DNA of 64,000 nt from Solibacillus sp. FSL H8-0523 (lineage in GTDB: Bacteria; Bacillota; Bacilli; Bacillales_A; Planococcaceae): NCBI RefSeq assembly GCF_038051985.1, contig NZ_CP150291.1:2418001-2482000 (forward strand). Reading direction: 5' to 3'. Positions 38,002 through 47,036 of the stretch are shown in pieces. Position 1 is the first letter of the stretch; every line of letters begins with the position of its first letter. The notes under the pieces were generated by a model. That model had not been told where the DNA came from and ran no database searches. It saw only the letters and a program-made list of their open reading frames with translations. The position numbers and the translations under genes were made by a program.

Positions 38002-38907
38002 TTAAAAATGATAATCATCCTCGCAAATTACGACTGCTTTTGGCTCATACGGCTCAATATGCACAAGCGTTGTCGCAAAAGGATCGAGCTGCTGCACCGC
38101 TTTTTCGATTTGCTCGGTGATGGCATGTGAGTCACGGACATTTAAATGCGGATTCACACAAACCGTGACATCGATTAACGTTAAGCTCGCATGATGCCTA
38201 CCTCGTACTTCAACAACTTCACGTACGCGCGGGATGTCTGCCACATGTTTTTCAATCGACGCAATTAACTCTGGGTCAAAGCCATCTGTTAATGAAAAGA
38301 CGGCTTCTTTGAAAATTTCAATCGCCGTTTTAATAATAATTAAGCCAATAACAAATGCCGTAATCGTATCGACAATGACAAACCCTAAGATCGCCGCTGT
38401 AATCCCGATCGCTGTCCCAATACTGACTAACGCATCGGAACGGTTATCATACGCCGCTGCTTTGACCGCGCTACTATTAATCCTTTTGGCCAGCGCAATA
38501 TTGTATTTATATACCGCAAACATGACAACCGCACTGAATAATGCCACAACAATCGTAAGTGCTCTCGGCTCCTGGTTAATTGGGTGCATGATATTTTTGA
38601 CCGCTGTAATTAATACTTCAATCCCAACATAAATCATAATGAATGAGGCGATAAGTGAAGAAATCGTCTCTGCACGAAAATGACCATAGCGGTGATCATC
38701 ATCAGGTGGGCGCTGTGAAATTTTCAAGCCGATTAACACCGCAATCGACGCAATAATGTCCGTTGTATTATTTAATCCGTCTGCCTTTAACGCTTCTGAA
38801 TCGCCCATATAGCCGACAATTAATTTCAGTGTGCTCAAGAAAATATAGGCAATAATCGACAAATAAGCCCCTTTTTCTCCAGCACGTAAGTTTGTATACT
38901 GCTCCAA
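38002..38907 (-). CDS. CDF-family divalent cation exporter (MneP-like)
   Basis: 301 aa from TTG 38907 behind GGGGAGGAAAC; an ATG at 38940 lies further up without a site. Six helices contain the metal-site residues in ALKADGLNNTTDIIAS and AAAYDNRSDALVS, and RPPDDDHRYGHFRAE is the cytoplasmic His loop. A C-terminal metallochaperone-like domain follows. The N-D pattern at the sites is closer to manganese exporters (MneP/MneS) than to zinc exporters, but this is tentative. Its terminator has been split by the transposon downstream. Confidence 0.88.
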   Translation of the reverse strand: MEQYTNLRAGEKGAYLSIIAYIFLSTLKLIVGYMGDSEALKADGLNNTTDIIASIAVLIGLKISQRPPDDDHRYGHFRAETISSLIASFIMIYVGIEVLITAVKNIMHPINQEPRALTIVVALFSAVVMFAVYKYNIALAKRINSSAVKAAAYDNRSDALVSIGTAIGITAAILGFVIVDTITAFVIGLIIIKTAIEIFKEAVFSLTDGFDPELIASIEKHVADIPRVREVVEVRGRHHASLTLIDVTVCVNPHLNVRDSHAITEQIEKAVQQLDPFATTLVHIEPYEPKAVVICEDDYHF

Positions 38908-38943
38908 AGTGTTTCCTCCCCGAAAAACATCTGCAAACACGAA

Positions 38944-38984
38944 AGAGGTTACCCCTTTTCAAAAATAGAAAAGGAGTAACCTCT
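38944..38984. promoter_or_regulatory. Leader hairpin upstream of the CDF gene
   Basis: AGAGGTTACCCCTTTT pairs with AAAAGGAGTAACCTCT with one mismatch and a 9-nt loop, 37 bases before the CDF start. It has no long T-tract. It might be a 5'-UTR control element; it does not show the yybP-ykoY manganese riboswitch consensus. Confidence 0.45.
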
Positions 38985-39295
38985 CGAACATGTAGTTTTC
39001 ATTTATTATAGCAAAAAATCGGACAAAAAACGACTAATAGTTATTGATTTTGTTGTATTGTAGATAGTTCTTGAATTTTTTTCAAACATTCTTGAAGTGA
39101 CAATTCAACATATAATGTAAAAAGGTATTACGTATAAAGTATAGAAATAAAGTGATAAGACGGACAGGAATGAAGTTAAATAGAAACATTTTTTACCATT
39201 ACCCCAATTATTTTTTGGGCGACAATCTACGTGGGTATCATTTGGAGTTGCACCTTTTCTTATACGCTGGACTCTTAGCCTAATTTCTCTATAAA
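38985..39295. other. Intergenic stretch, nothing recognised
   Basis: About 310 bases between the CDF leader and a terminator-like hairpin. A minus-strand frame overlaps it (39105-39362) but lacks a ribosome site and runs through the hairpin and gene remnant, so it is not called. Confidence 0.4.
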
Positions 39296-39342
39296 ACACA
39301 AAAAATCGAAACTGCATGACGCAATTTCGATTTTTTGTGTGG
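39296..39342. repeat. Terminator-like hairpin, copy A
   Basis: CACAAAAAATCGAAA and TTTCGATTTTTTGTG enclose TGCATGACGCA. The same hairpin, with a compensating base-pair change, is found at 42511-42558. Confidence 0.75.
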
Positions 39343-39360
39343 ACTACGTGCCATAATCGC

Positions 39361-39418
39361 AATCTACGGCCGTCTACTAATACATCCGTTCCCGTTACAT
39401 AAGATGCGCATCATTTAG
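39361..39418 (-). pseudogene. 3' remnant of an SDR gene
   Basis: The minus strand reads ASYVTGTDVLVDG, matching ASYITGTDLLVDGG at the end of the SDR at 42962-43792. A one-base deletion shifts the frame before it and the expected C-terminus is missing. Nothing of the rest of the gene is left. It abuts hairpin copy A. Confidence 0.7.
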
Positions 39419-39499
39419 GCTAATTTCAACGGTGGTACAACTTTTACAGCAGCGTGCATGGTTACTCCAATTACTCGCACCGGTTGCAACTGACTTCAT

Positions 39500-40105
39500 T
39501 TAGCGCACCTTTGAACGGTACGTTGGAGCTACCTCCGTCTCCTTTGGCGCTTCATGTTTCCAATATTCAAAGCTCTTTAAAAAATAATGAAGCTCTTGAA
39601 ATGGAATCGTTAATCCACAAGAAACAGCCTCTTGCACAACCTTTGATGCAAGCTCAGCATCCTTTTTTAACATCGCTAATCGGAAGCCACGCACAAAATG
39701 TAAATCCTCAGCGCTTAGCTGAAGCAGTCGCTCAAATAACAGTAAAAACTCCTGCTCCTGCTCCGTCACCTTTTGGTCCTGAAACGCATATTCGTACAAA
39801 TCAAGCATGAAAATATATTTGTATCTAGGCTCCACGATCATTGCGAGTATTTGATAAATAACATCCGGATCAGCATTAATTGCAATTTCTATCGCTGTTT
39901 TACGAAACTTTGATGGTAGACCTAGTGCTATAATTTCACGCTTCAGCTGTTTTTTCACGATTTCACTCGGATATCCATTCACACATGCTAGCATCGTATA
40001 ACCAATTGCATAGGCCTCTCGCATTGCTAACGGCTCCAAGGCTAAAGGGTGATGATCATCAAACATTTCACTCTCCACCTGGCGTAAACTTTCTAAAATC
40101 GGCAT
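39500..40105 (-). CDS. TerB-like helical protein
   Basis: 201 aa from ATG 40105 behind AAGGGGGGAAA; the frame runs to 40126. The product is all alpha-helical and acidic, with LDLYEYAFQDQKVTEQEQEFLLLFERLLQLS in parts, which recalls the TerB domain of tellurite-resistance proteins. The metal-type acidic residues of TerB are only partly present. No neighbouring ter genes are seen. Function unknown. Confidence 0.55.
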   Translation of the reverse strand: MPILESLRQVESEMFDDHHPLALEPLAMREAYAIGYTMLACVNGYPSEIVKKQLKREIIALGLPSKFRKTAIEIAINADPDVIYQILAMIVEPRYKYIFMLDLYEYAFQDQKVTEQEQEFLLLFERLLQLSAEDLHFVRGFRLAMLKKDAELASKVVQEAVSCGLTIPFQELHYFLKSFEYWKHEAPKETEVAPTYRSKVR

Positions 40106-40393
40106 CTTATTTCCCCCTTTTATCAAATACGAATAGTAGCTGAAAACCCATACTACAAATCGCCCTCTTTAGAAACATACGAAAACTGTCCCTATTCGAA
40201 CTAGTCGCCCCTTAGGTTACTTTATAATATTATCTTACAGTATCCATACTATTATGTAAAGAAATGGTAATACACTATAGTTGCTACCGATTATGAATCA
40301 ATCTATCGCCAAAATCTTCATCAAACAATGCATGTTGTCATTATAATGGCGTGAATTTACGAGAATTTGTGGTGAGGGGTAAGTGCGGTTTCT
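40106..40393. other. Intergenic stretch, nothing recognised
   Basis: Between the TerB-like start and the nitroreductase terminator I see no gene, repeat or clear promoter. Confidence 0.4.
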
Positions 40394-40434
40394 AAAACAA
40401 GCCGTTCAGTTTAAAAGCTGAACGGCTTGTTTAG
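40394..40434. terminator. Terminator of the nitroreductase gene
   Basis: Arms AAACAAGCCGTTCAG and CTGAACGGCTTGTTT with an 8-nt loop, 20 bases after the stop. Confidence 0.88.
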
Positions 40435-40454
40435 GTTATTTAATTTACCCGAGA

Positions 40455-41018
40455 TTATTTGAAAGAACCTTCAAATAAAATTTCTTCTAATGGGCGACGA
40501 CTTGATGGTGTTTCGCGCGCTTGTAATTCGGGAGAAAGCAGTTCTTTTTCACCTTGGTAACCAATCGCGATTGCTAATTGTACATCGAAGTTTTCAGGAA
40601 TATGTAATGCTTCCTTCGCCACATCTTTATAAATACCGCTCATTGGATGAGTGATTAAGCCTTCTTTAGCTGCTTGTAATGACAGGAATCCCCAAGCTGC
40701 GCCAGCATCAAATTCATTTGATCCTTTTGTATTATCAGAAACTACTATTGCTAATACGGGTGCATTTTTAGCCCATACTAAGTTTCCTTCCATTAAGATT
40801 GGATGGAATTTTTCAAGGTCCGCTTCTGTTTTAGCAACGATGAAGCGCCAAGGTTGGTTGTTACCTGAAGATGGTGCCCAACGAGCTGCTTCGAATAGTC
40901 GATTTAATACGTCGTCAGCTACTGGTTTGTTAGCATAAGAACGTGGAGACCAGCGATTTAAAAATAAGTCTGCAATTTCGTGTTCAGCTTTACGGTAATC
41001 TTTTGCTTGGAATGTCAT
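40455..41018 (-). CDS. Nitroreductase-family protein
   Basis: 187 aa. RWSPRSYANKPV, APSSGNNQPWRFIVA and GAAWGFLSLQAAKEGL mark the FMN-binding nitroreductase fold; the last block provides dimer and FMN contacts. Such enzymes reduce nitro groups, quinones or enones with NAD(P)H. The gene stands alone with its own terminator. No regulator is adjacent. Confidence 0.9.
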   Translation of the reverse strand: MTFQAKDYRKAEHEIADLFLNRWSPRSYANKPVADDVLNRLFEAARWAPSSGNNQPWRFIVAKTEADLEKFHPILMEGNLVWAKNAPVLAIVVSDNTKGSNEFDAGAAWGFLSLQAAKEGLITHPMSGIYKDVAKEALHIPENFDVQLAIAIGYQGEKELLSPELQARETPSSRRPLEEILFEGSFK

Positions 41019-41351
41019 GATAAAATCCCCCTAGTTGTATTTAACTTCCTTTTACATTTTAAATTATTTAAACAAGTTTGCAAGGAAAAAGACTTACAAA
41101 AAGTAAGCACATTATTGTAAGTAAGTTATGTTAAGAACTTTAGAAATTGATGGAGATATATTAGAGGATTGGAATTAAAAATTTTAAGGTTATCTTCGTA
41201 TCGCAATCTGTTTTCCTATCTAAGTTTTTTAGCCTTTAATAACTTTCTTCTGTCATTAAATCCTTATTTTAGTAAAAAAATCACTAATCAGATATTTCCT
41301 TGATAATTTAATGCTATTATTCAATTATACTTAAACATAAAGGAGTACATA
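41019..41351. other. Upstream region of the nitroreductase and SLH genes
   Basis: A 333-base divergent promoter region. An AAAGGAG ribosome site lies just before 41352. I see no other element. Confidence 0.4.
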
Positions 41352-42425
41352 ATGAAAAAAATTATTATGACATTGATTCTAGTTTTAATGCTAGCAGTAC
41401 CAACCCAATCATTAGCAGCTGTGCAGTTTAATGACGTAACAGATCGCACGCAAAATGGGATTTTAGAGAAGTTGGTTGCGGAAGGTTTAGTAAGTGGGAC
41501 AAGTGCTAAAACATTTACGCCAAATCGAAAAGTTACACGCGGTGAAATGGCCGTATTTTTAAACCGTGCGTTTGATTTAAAGGCAGTTCGTCCTGTTGGT
41601 ACGTTTAAAGATGTGCCGAAAACGCATAAGTACTACAGTGCAATTCAAGCATTATACCGTGCGGACATCATTAACGGTGCAGATGGAAAGTTCATGCCAA
41701 ATAACCCAGTTACACGTGAGCAAATAGCAATCGTGTTCACGCGTTTATTAAATTTAAAAGTAGAGCAGACGACAAAATTTAAAGATGTGCCAAAAACGCA
41801 TGTTTCAAATATGTTTGTGGGTGCATTAGTAGCAAAAGGCATTACATCAGGTTATACAGACGGCACATTTAAACCGAAAACACATGTGACACGTATGCAG
41901 TTTTCAACATTTTTATACCGCTCTTTATATGGGAAAGAGCCTGTTCTTGCTAATCGTAAAATAACATCGCTTTCAAAGTATTCGGCGACGAAACTTAGCT
42001 ACGCGAAATATAAACACAATTTCTTCAATGAAACTGACTATGTATCATTTAACATTCTCCGTAACGGCGATTCGGAGTTTAAAGACTGGGACATTAACAT
42101 GCGTGGTTTATCCGTTTATGTAGAAGGATCGGACTGGGTTTTCTTTAATTTATATGATATTGAAGGAATGGAAGAAAATAAAGTTCGCACACAAAAAATC
42201 ACAGATATGAATGACTTTGTTACACAGCATACAGAAAAAACAAAAGTAATTTTCGATCAGCCAATCAAAGTGGACGGCAAAACATTCACTAACGCATTAA
42301 AGGTAACATCTACCTATTCATATGGCTCTACATGGACTTTTTATGTGATTGAAGGCTATGGTATTGTAAAAGTGTTTGAAAATGCAAAAGTTATGTGGGA
42401 ATTAGTTGATTACGACTTACGTTAA
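41352..42425 (+). CDS. SLH-domain surface protein
   Basis: 357 aa with a signal peptide (cleavage near LAA, residue 23). Three S-layer-homology repeats follow at about 25-80, 85-140 and 145-200, each with the FNDV/FKDVP...TRGEMA/TREQIA/TRMQFS pattern. They bind pyruvylated secondary wall polymer and hold the protein on the cell surface. The C-terminal 150 residues (about 205-357) form a beta-rich domain with YSATKLSYAKYKH and GKTFTNALKVTSTYSYGS, which I do not recognise. It is a single-gene unit. Confidence 0.9.
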   Translation: MKKIIMTLILVLMLAVPTQSLAAVQFNDVTDRTQNGILEKLVAEGLVSGTSAKTFTPNRKVTRGEMAVFLNRAFDLKAVRPVGTFKDVPKTHKYYSAIQALYRADIINGADGKFMPNNPVTREQIAIVFTRLLNLKVEQTTKFKDVPKTHVSNMFVGALVAKGITSGYTDGTFKPKTHVTRMQFSTFLYRSLYGKEPVLANRKITSLSKYSATKLSYAKYKHNFFNETDYVSFNILRNGDSEFKDWDINMRGLSVYVEGSDWVFFNLYDIEGMEENKVRTQKITDMNDFVTQHTEKTKVIFDQPIKVDGKTFTNALKVTSTYSYGSTWTFYVIEGYGIVKVFENAKVMWELVDYDLR

Positions 42426-42510
42426 TTTACAGGTTGCCAAAATTTTTTGATAGCACATTCAAATAAATGGGTGCAGCATTTGGCGTGAAGGTTAATCTCT
42501 GCGTCTATAA

Positions 42511-42558
42511 AGCACAAAAACTCGAAACTGCATGACGCAATTTCGAGTTTTTGTGTGG
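42511..42558. repeat. Terminator-like hairpin, copy B
   Basis: GCACAAAAACTCGAAA and TTTCGAGTTTTTGTG enclose TGCATGACGCA. It lies between the convergent SLH and 69-aa genes and can end both transcripts. Compared with copy A at 39296, one A:T pair is replaced by C:G. Confidence 0.75.
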
Positions 42559-42586
42559 GCAGATATAGCAGGTCCTTTTTAAAGAG

Positions 42587-42796
42587 TTAGTAGATGTAAT
42601 CAAATATTTTTTGATAACCAGCGGGTAATACGGAAGCGATGGTTACACCTATTACAATTGAAGTCGTTGAAAAAACAATAAATTTCTGAAGTGATATTTC
42701 CTTCCTCTTATAAGCAATGATGAATACCTTTATCATAAAATAGACAGTAATAATTATAATGATGGCAGAAAAAACACTAGTTAATAATACTTCCAT
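42587..42796 (-). CDS. Small membrane protein (69 aa)
   Basis: Start at ATG 42796 with AAAGAAGG upstream; the frame is open to 42826. Two hydrophobic helices (about 5-27 and 38-58) are joined by a basic loop AYKRKEISLQ. It lies between two hairpins and downstream of the SDR terminator, so it is probably its own unit. Family unknown. Confidence 0.55.
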   Translation of the reverse strand: MEVLLTSVFSAIIIIITVYFMIKVFIIAYKRKEISLQKFIVFSTTSIVIGVTIASVLPAGYQKIFDYIY

Positions 42797-42872
42797 TGAA
42801 TACCTTCTTTCATATAAGTATTTCAACTAAATTTTACCACCCAATTGATCTGCTTGATATAAAATTATAAGT

Positions 42873-42907
42873 AAAAAGCGACTGTATAATTCTACGGTCG
42901 CTTTTTA
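42873..42907 (-). terminator. Terminator of the SDR gene
   Basis: AAAAAGCGACTGTA and TACGGTCGCTTTTT pair with one mismatch, about 55 bases after the SDR stop. Confidence 0.75.
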
Positions 42908-42961
42908 CTCGATTTTGATTGTTTGTGGACAGACACTAACCCTGTCCCAGCCCCTACTATT

Positions 42962-43792
42962 TTATTGTTGATTCTGCTGCATAGCCTGACGCATACGTGC
43001 CATATTCGCGATCGTACCGCCATCTACTAATAGATCCGTTCCTGTTATATAAGATGCCGCATCACTTAGTAAAAATTCTACTGCTTTCGCGATTTCATCG
43101 GCATCGCCTTCACGACGTAATGGTGTGTGCGCTAACAGTACGGCCATTTGTTGGCTCTCTTCTTTTTCTTGACGGCCCATTGCTGTATCGATTGTTCCTG
43201 GTGAAATCGAGTTTAAACGTGCACCCTTTTCGCCCCATGCCCATGCTAAGTCTTTTACCATCTCGATCACTGCTAGTTTTGAAGTAGTGTATGACCCTCC
43301 AGGCGTACCTTGACTCATTTGTTCCATCGTTGCCATGAATGCTTCGTCTAATGGATTTTTTAATGCCGCGCGCATTTCAGGTGTTGCCGGTACCATATGT
43401 GCACTCATTGAAGAAATCATCACAGCCGATGTTTTTGGACCTGCTAAATGAATGAATTCATCTAAAATATACGCTGTCCCGACTGCGTTCACTTCCATAA
43501 TTTTTTTCCAATCTGCCATTGTTGGTGAAAGACCTGCTGTGTGTACTAAACCAACGAGCTCTCCCATTGATGCAGCTTTGTCCGCAAGCGCTTTCACAGA
43601 TTCACGTTTTGAAATATCGGCAATCATGTATTCCACTTGTACAGCACCTGCTGCTGTCAGTTCCTCAGCTATTTGTGCTAAACGTTCTTCGTTCATATCT
43701 GCAAGTAAAAATGCATTACCCTTTGCTAGGCGCATTGCTGTTGCTTTACCCATACCGCCTGTACCACCAGTAATTACATATAAGTTCGTCAT
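42962..43792 (-). CDS. Short-chain dehydrogenase/reductase
   Basis: 276 aa from ATG 43792 behind TGGAGGTTTC; the frame extends to 43858 without a site. The cofactor motif is TGGTGGMGKATAMRLA, then MISSMS with the catalytic Ser, SYTTSK (Y-x-x-x-K) and SPGTIDT. The C-terminus ASYITGTDLLVDGG is copied as a remnant at 39361. It is divergent from the TetR gene at 43894, a second SDR/TetR pair with the same layout as 24045/25093. Substrate unknown. Confidence 0.87.
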   Translation of the reverse strand: MTNLYVITGGTGGMGKATAMRLAKGNAFLLADMNEERLAQIAEELTAAGAVQVEYMIADISKRESVKALADKAASMGELVGLVHTAGLSPTMADWKKIMEVNAVGTAYILDEFIHLAGPKTSAVMISSMSAHMVPATPEMRAALKNPLDEAFMATMEQMSQGTPGGSYTTSKLAVIEMVKDLAWAWGEKGARLNSISPGTIDTAMGRQEKEESQQMAVLLAHTPLRREGDADEIAKAVEFLLSDAASYITGTDLLVDGGTIANMARMRQAMQQNQQ

Positions 43793-43893
43793 GTGGAAAC
43801 CTCCAATTCTAAAGTTACCTTCATTATATTGCACGTTTTCGTTCGATTCAAACAACATTGTGTAGTAAAGTGTCTATAGAAGGAGCTGAAATT

Positions 43894-44424
43894 ATGCATA
43901 AGCGCGAATATCTTGCACACCATTCTATGAAGCAATACATTCTAACCTCGTATAGAGAACTATTAAAGACGCACGCACCTGATAAAATTTCAGTCAAGCA
44001 AATTGCTACACATGCGGGTGTTAACCGATCGACATTTTACTTACATTTTCAAGATAAATATGAAGTGTTACAGCTCATCACAGAGGAAAAATTAGCGCAA
44101 TTGGTTTCCTATTATTATGGGACAAATGAAAGCGATGATGACCCGAAAAACGTGACCATACAAATTTGCACACATATTTATCAAAATAAAACGTTTTATA
44201 AAGAGCTCTGCCAGGATGATGCTTTCAAAGATCGCCTGTTTCATTACCTATATGAAGCATTATTCATACATATCCAGCATGAAGCGATTGCGACGTTTAC
44301 GGCATACGGCACAATGGGCTATTTTATCGAATGGATTAAGCAAGATTGCCAAAAACCGATTGACATGATTGCCAGTGATTTAGCGAGTATTTCGAACGCT
44401 CAATCAGTAATATCAAAAATGTAG
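43894..44424 (+). CDS. TetR-family transcriptional regulator
   Basis: 176 aa from ATG 43894 behind AGAAGGAG; an upstream TTG at 43858 lacks a site. The helix-turn-helix reads ISVKQIATHAGVNRSTFYLHFQDKYEVL. The start lies about 100 bases from the divergent SDR start, so it likely controls that gene. The ligand domain is short. Confidence 0.88.
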   Translation: MHKREYLAHHSMKQYILTSYRELLKTHAPDKISVKQIATHAGVNRSTFYLHFQDKYEVLQLITEEKLAQLVSYYYGTNESDDDPKNVTIQICTHIYQNKTFYKELCQDDAFKDRLFHYLYEALFIHIQHEAIATFTAYGTMGYFIEWIKQDCQKPIDMIASDLASISNAQSVISKM

Positions 44425-44453
44425 CGCTATGTCACCGATGGACATAGCGCTAT
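44422..44453. terminator. Convergent terminator
   Basis: TAGCGCTATGTC and GACATAGCGCTA form a 12-bp stem between the tetR end and the phosphatase end. T-tracts are weak. Confidence 0.75.
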
Positions 44454-44456
44454 TAG

Positions 44457-45173
44457 TTACTGAACTTTATAGATTTCGAGTAGTTGCCCATCATAATTTA
44501 ACAGCACGGCATTCAGCTGCCCGCTCATATAGCAACCACCATCAATTGCAATATAGCGTTTATCTTCACTTACCCAGACATCATTTGATTCATGAATATA
44601 CGAAACTGGTGTATGGCCGAATACATTAACGTATGGTGTTTTGTTGGCTTGTAAAAAGTGTTTGCGTATCCAAATAAATTCCCGTTCTGTTGTTTCATCG
44701 AGCGTCGCAAATTCCGAGTTAAAGCCGGCATGTGTGAATAGTACATTACCGATAATCTGATGAGTTGGTGCTGTCGCTAAAAATTCGAGCTGCGCCTTGA
44801 AATGCGTTTTCACTGCTTCAGCTTGTACTGGATAGGACTCGTTCGAAGTAGTATCCGGCAGTTGTGCTAAGAGATTTTGCATCGTTTCTAAACCACCGTT
44901 GACATAATAATGCACCTGCTTTTCAGTTGGATTATTTAAAAAGTTCAACAGCATGTCTTCATGATTGCCTTTAAGAAAAACGACTTTATCGCCATATGTT
45001 TGATTAAGTTCGATCACTTTTTCAATGACCTGTAAGGATTGTGGCCCTCGATCGATTAAATCACCTAAAACCACAAGCGTATCCTCTGGGTTCCAATGCG
45101 TTAAGATTTCTTCAAACTGTTTCAAATGTCCATGAATATCACTTACTACGAATAGATTGCTCACAAAAATCAT
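44457..45173 (-). CDS. Calcineurin-like metallophosphatase (PrpE/ApaH type)
   Basis: 238 aa. The three metal motifs are DIHGH (about 12), GDLIDRG (about 37) and GNHED (about 68), with later FTHAGF and FGHTP. These define bacterial PPP-family phosphatases that act on phosphoproteins or diadenosine polyphosphates. An intervening ELNQTYGDKVVF segment matches PrpE/Ap4A hydrolase members. It is a single gene. Confidence 0.88.
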   Translation of the reverse strand: MIFVSNLFVVSDIHGHLKQFEEILTHWNPEDTLVVLGDLIDRGPQSLQVIEKVIELNQTYGDKVVFLKGNHEDMLLNFLNNPTEKQVHYYVNGGLETMQNLLAQLPDTTSNESYPVQAEAVKTHFKAQLEFLATAPTHQIIGNVLFTHAGFNSEFATLDETTEREFIWIRKHFLQANKTPYVNVFGHTPVSYIHESNDVWVSEDKRYIAIDGGCYMSGQLNAVLLNYDGQLLEIYKVQ

Positions 45174-45323
45174 CTACCATTCCTATTTCCAATTAGTGGA
45201 ACATATATTTCATTTCTTCTATAATACCACGTTGTAATTATTTATTTTCAGAAATGTTTAGTAATAGCCTATTTGTGTGAATATACTAACTAAAATGGAA
45301 TTACTATACAAAAGGAGTGTCAA

Positions 45324-46928
45324 ATGATGAATAATGAAAAATTTGATGTAATTGTTGTTGGTGCTGGGATGGCAGGCGTTTGTGCAAGCTTAGAAGCAGC
45401 TGAACAAGGACAAACAGTGTTGTTAATCGATGTGGCTTATGGTGGTGGTACAAGTGGAATTTCTGGTGGTGTCGTATATGCGGGTGGTGGTACAAGTACT
45501 CAGCTTGAAGCAGGAGTTGAGGATTCAATCGACAATATGTACAACTATTTAATTCAAGAAACGGCTGGCGTTGTAAAAGATGAAACGGTTAGACGTTTTT
45601 GTGAGGAAAGTCCAGCTTCAATTGATTGGCTTAAAGCAAAAGGTGTCAAATTCCAAGGGACCGTTTGCCCATATAAAACTTCTTATCCAAACGATCAATT
45701 TTATTTATATTACTCAGGCAATGAAAAATCATATCCGTATAAAAACCACGCAACCCCTGCGCCTCGTGGACATCGTACCGTTGCGAAGGGGCTTGATTCA
45801 GGGAAGGTGTTAATGGAAACGTTACTTAACTATGCAAAAAAACAGCCAACTATCACATTTCAACCTTTATGTAAAATTACGGATTTAATTGTTGAAGACG
45901 ATGCAGTAGTAGGCATTAAATACCGCGGCGTTAAAAATTTCACAAATGAAAAACATACTCGCTATTCAAAAATTGGAACGAACTACGGGAAATATATCAA
46001 GCCACTCGGAGAAAAAATGGATAAACTCAGCAATTCTATTTGGGAAGAGTCGGCAAAAGATTACGAAGCCTATGCAACTGGCGTTATACTTAGCTCAGGA
46101 GGCTTTATTTTTAACAGTGAAATGGTGAAAAAATATGGTGGCAAAGCAGATCATACGATGGCACTTGGAACCGTTCATGATAGTGGCTACGGTATTCAAT
46201 TAGGTCAAAAAGTTGGTGGAGATGTTGCTCATATGGACAGTCTATCTATCTGGCGCTTCTTGTCACCTCCTTCTGATTTCATTCGCGGCGTCGTAGTTGA
46301 TGGTAACGGACAAAGGATATTAAATGAAGATTTATACGGAGCAACATTTACTAAAAAAATGGTTGATCAGCATGATGGAAAAGGCTATCTTTTTGTTGAC
46401 CGTGAAATTTGGGAAGCAGCAAAGCGTAATGGGCCAAAAGAGTCACTATCATTCCAAGCATTAATGATGCAGTACCTGTTTAAATTAGGTCATTACAAAG
46501 CCAATTCAATTGCTGAACTAGCAAAGAAAGTGAAGCTACCAGAAGAAGTAGTTGTGGACACAATTACTGAATATAATAACGCCATCTTTTTAGGCAAAGA
46601 TGAGCCAATGCACAAAACAAATGAAGCAGCAACGCCTTTATTACGTCCACCATTTTATTGTGTAAATGTATCGATAAAAAATTCTCCGTTTAACCCAGCT
46701 CCGGCTTTAACTTTAGGTGGCTTACGTGTAAACGAGGAAACTGGAGAAGTGCTTCGTGCAGACGGTTCAGAAATTAGCGGTTTATATGCTGCGGGTCGTA
46801 CTGCGGTAGGCATTTGCTCAAATAGTTATCTTAGTGGATTATCACTTGCAGATGGAATGTTTTCTGGACGACGTGCTGCACGTCATATAGCAAATGTAGC
46901 TTCTAGTGTGCACACAGTAGAAGTGTAA
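45324..46928 (+). CDS. FAD-binding flavoprotein (fumarate reductase/KstD-like)
   Basis: 534 aa behind AAAGGAG. The N-terminal dinucleotide motif is VVGAGMAGVCASLEAAEQG, and the second glycine-rich block is GTSGISGGVVYAGGG. The C-terminal GLYAAGRTAVGICSNSYLSG block closes the FAD site. The cap region (about 120-400) fits fumarate reductase or 3-ketosteroid dehydrogenase-type enzymes, which remove or add hydrogen across a C=C bond. No heme or membrane part is present. The substrate is unknown. Confidence 0.85.
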   Translation: MMNNEKFDVIVVGAGMAGVCASLEAAEQGQTVLLIDVAYGGGTSGISGGVVYAGGGTSTQLEAGVEDSIDNMYNYLIQETAGVVKDETVRRFCEESPASIDWLKAKGVKFQGTVCPYKTSYPNDQFYLYYSGNEKSYPYKNHATPAPRGHRTVAKGLDSGKVLMETLLNYAKKQPTITFQPLCKITDLIVEDDAVVGIKYRGVKNFTNEKHTRYSKIGTNYGKYIKPLGEKMDKLSNSIWEESAKDYEAYATGVILSSGGFIFNSEMVKKYGGKADHTMALGTVHDSGYGIQLGQKVGGDVAHMDSLSIWRFLSPPSDFIRGVVVDGNGQRILNEDLYGATFTKKMVDQHDGKGYLFVDREIWEAAKRNGPKESLSFQALMMQYLFKLGHYKANSIAELAKKVKLPEEVVVDTITEYNNAIFLGKDEPMHKTNEAATPLLRPPFYCVNVSIKNSPFNPAPALTLGGLRVNEETGEVLRADGSEISGLYAAGRTAVGICSNSYLSGLSLADGMFSGRRAARHIANVASSVHTVEV

Positions 46929-46967
46929 TTAATTAAGCTGCAGCCAACCAATTGGGTGTAGATAATG

Positions 46968-47000
46968 AAAATGCCCACTTCCCAATCAAGTGGGCATTTT
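46968..47000 (+). terminator. Terminator after the flavoprotein gene
   Basis: Arms AAAATGCCCACTT and AAGTGGGCATTTT with a 7-nt loop. The convergent hisS gene ends 37 bases further on and can also use it. Confidence 0.88.
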
Positions 47001-47036
47001 CTATTTGATTTGCTCATTTCCAATTAGCTTTTCCAT

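Noticed and set aside
38944-38984. yybP-ykoY manganese riboswitch before the CDF gene
   Set aside because: Only a single hairpin is present; the conserved loop sequences of that riboswitch are absent.
39105-39362. 85-aa ORF on the minus strand
   Set aside because: Runs through the hairpin copy A and the SDR remnant boundary and has no ribosome site.
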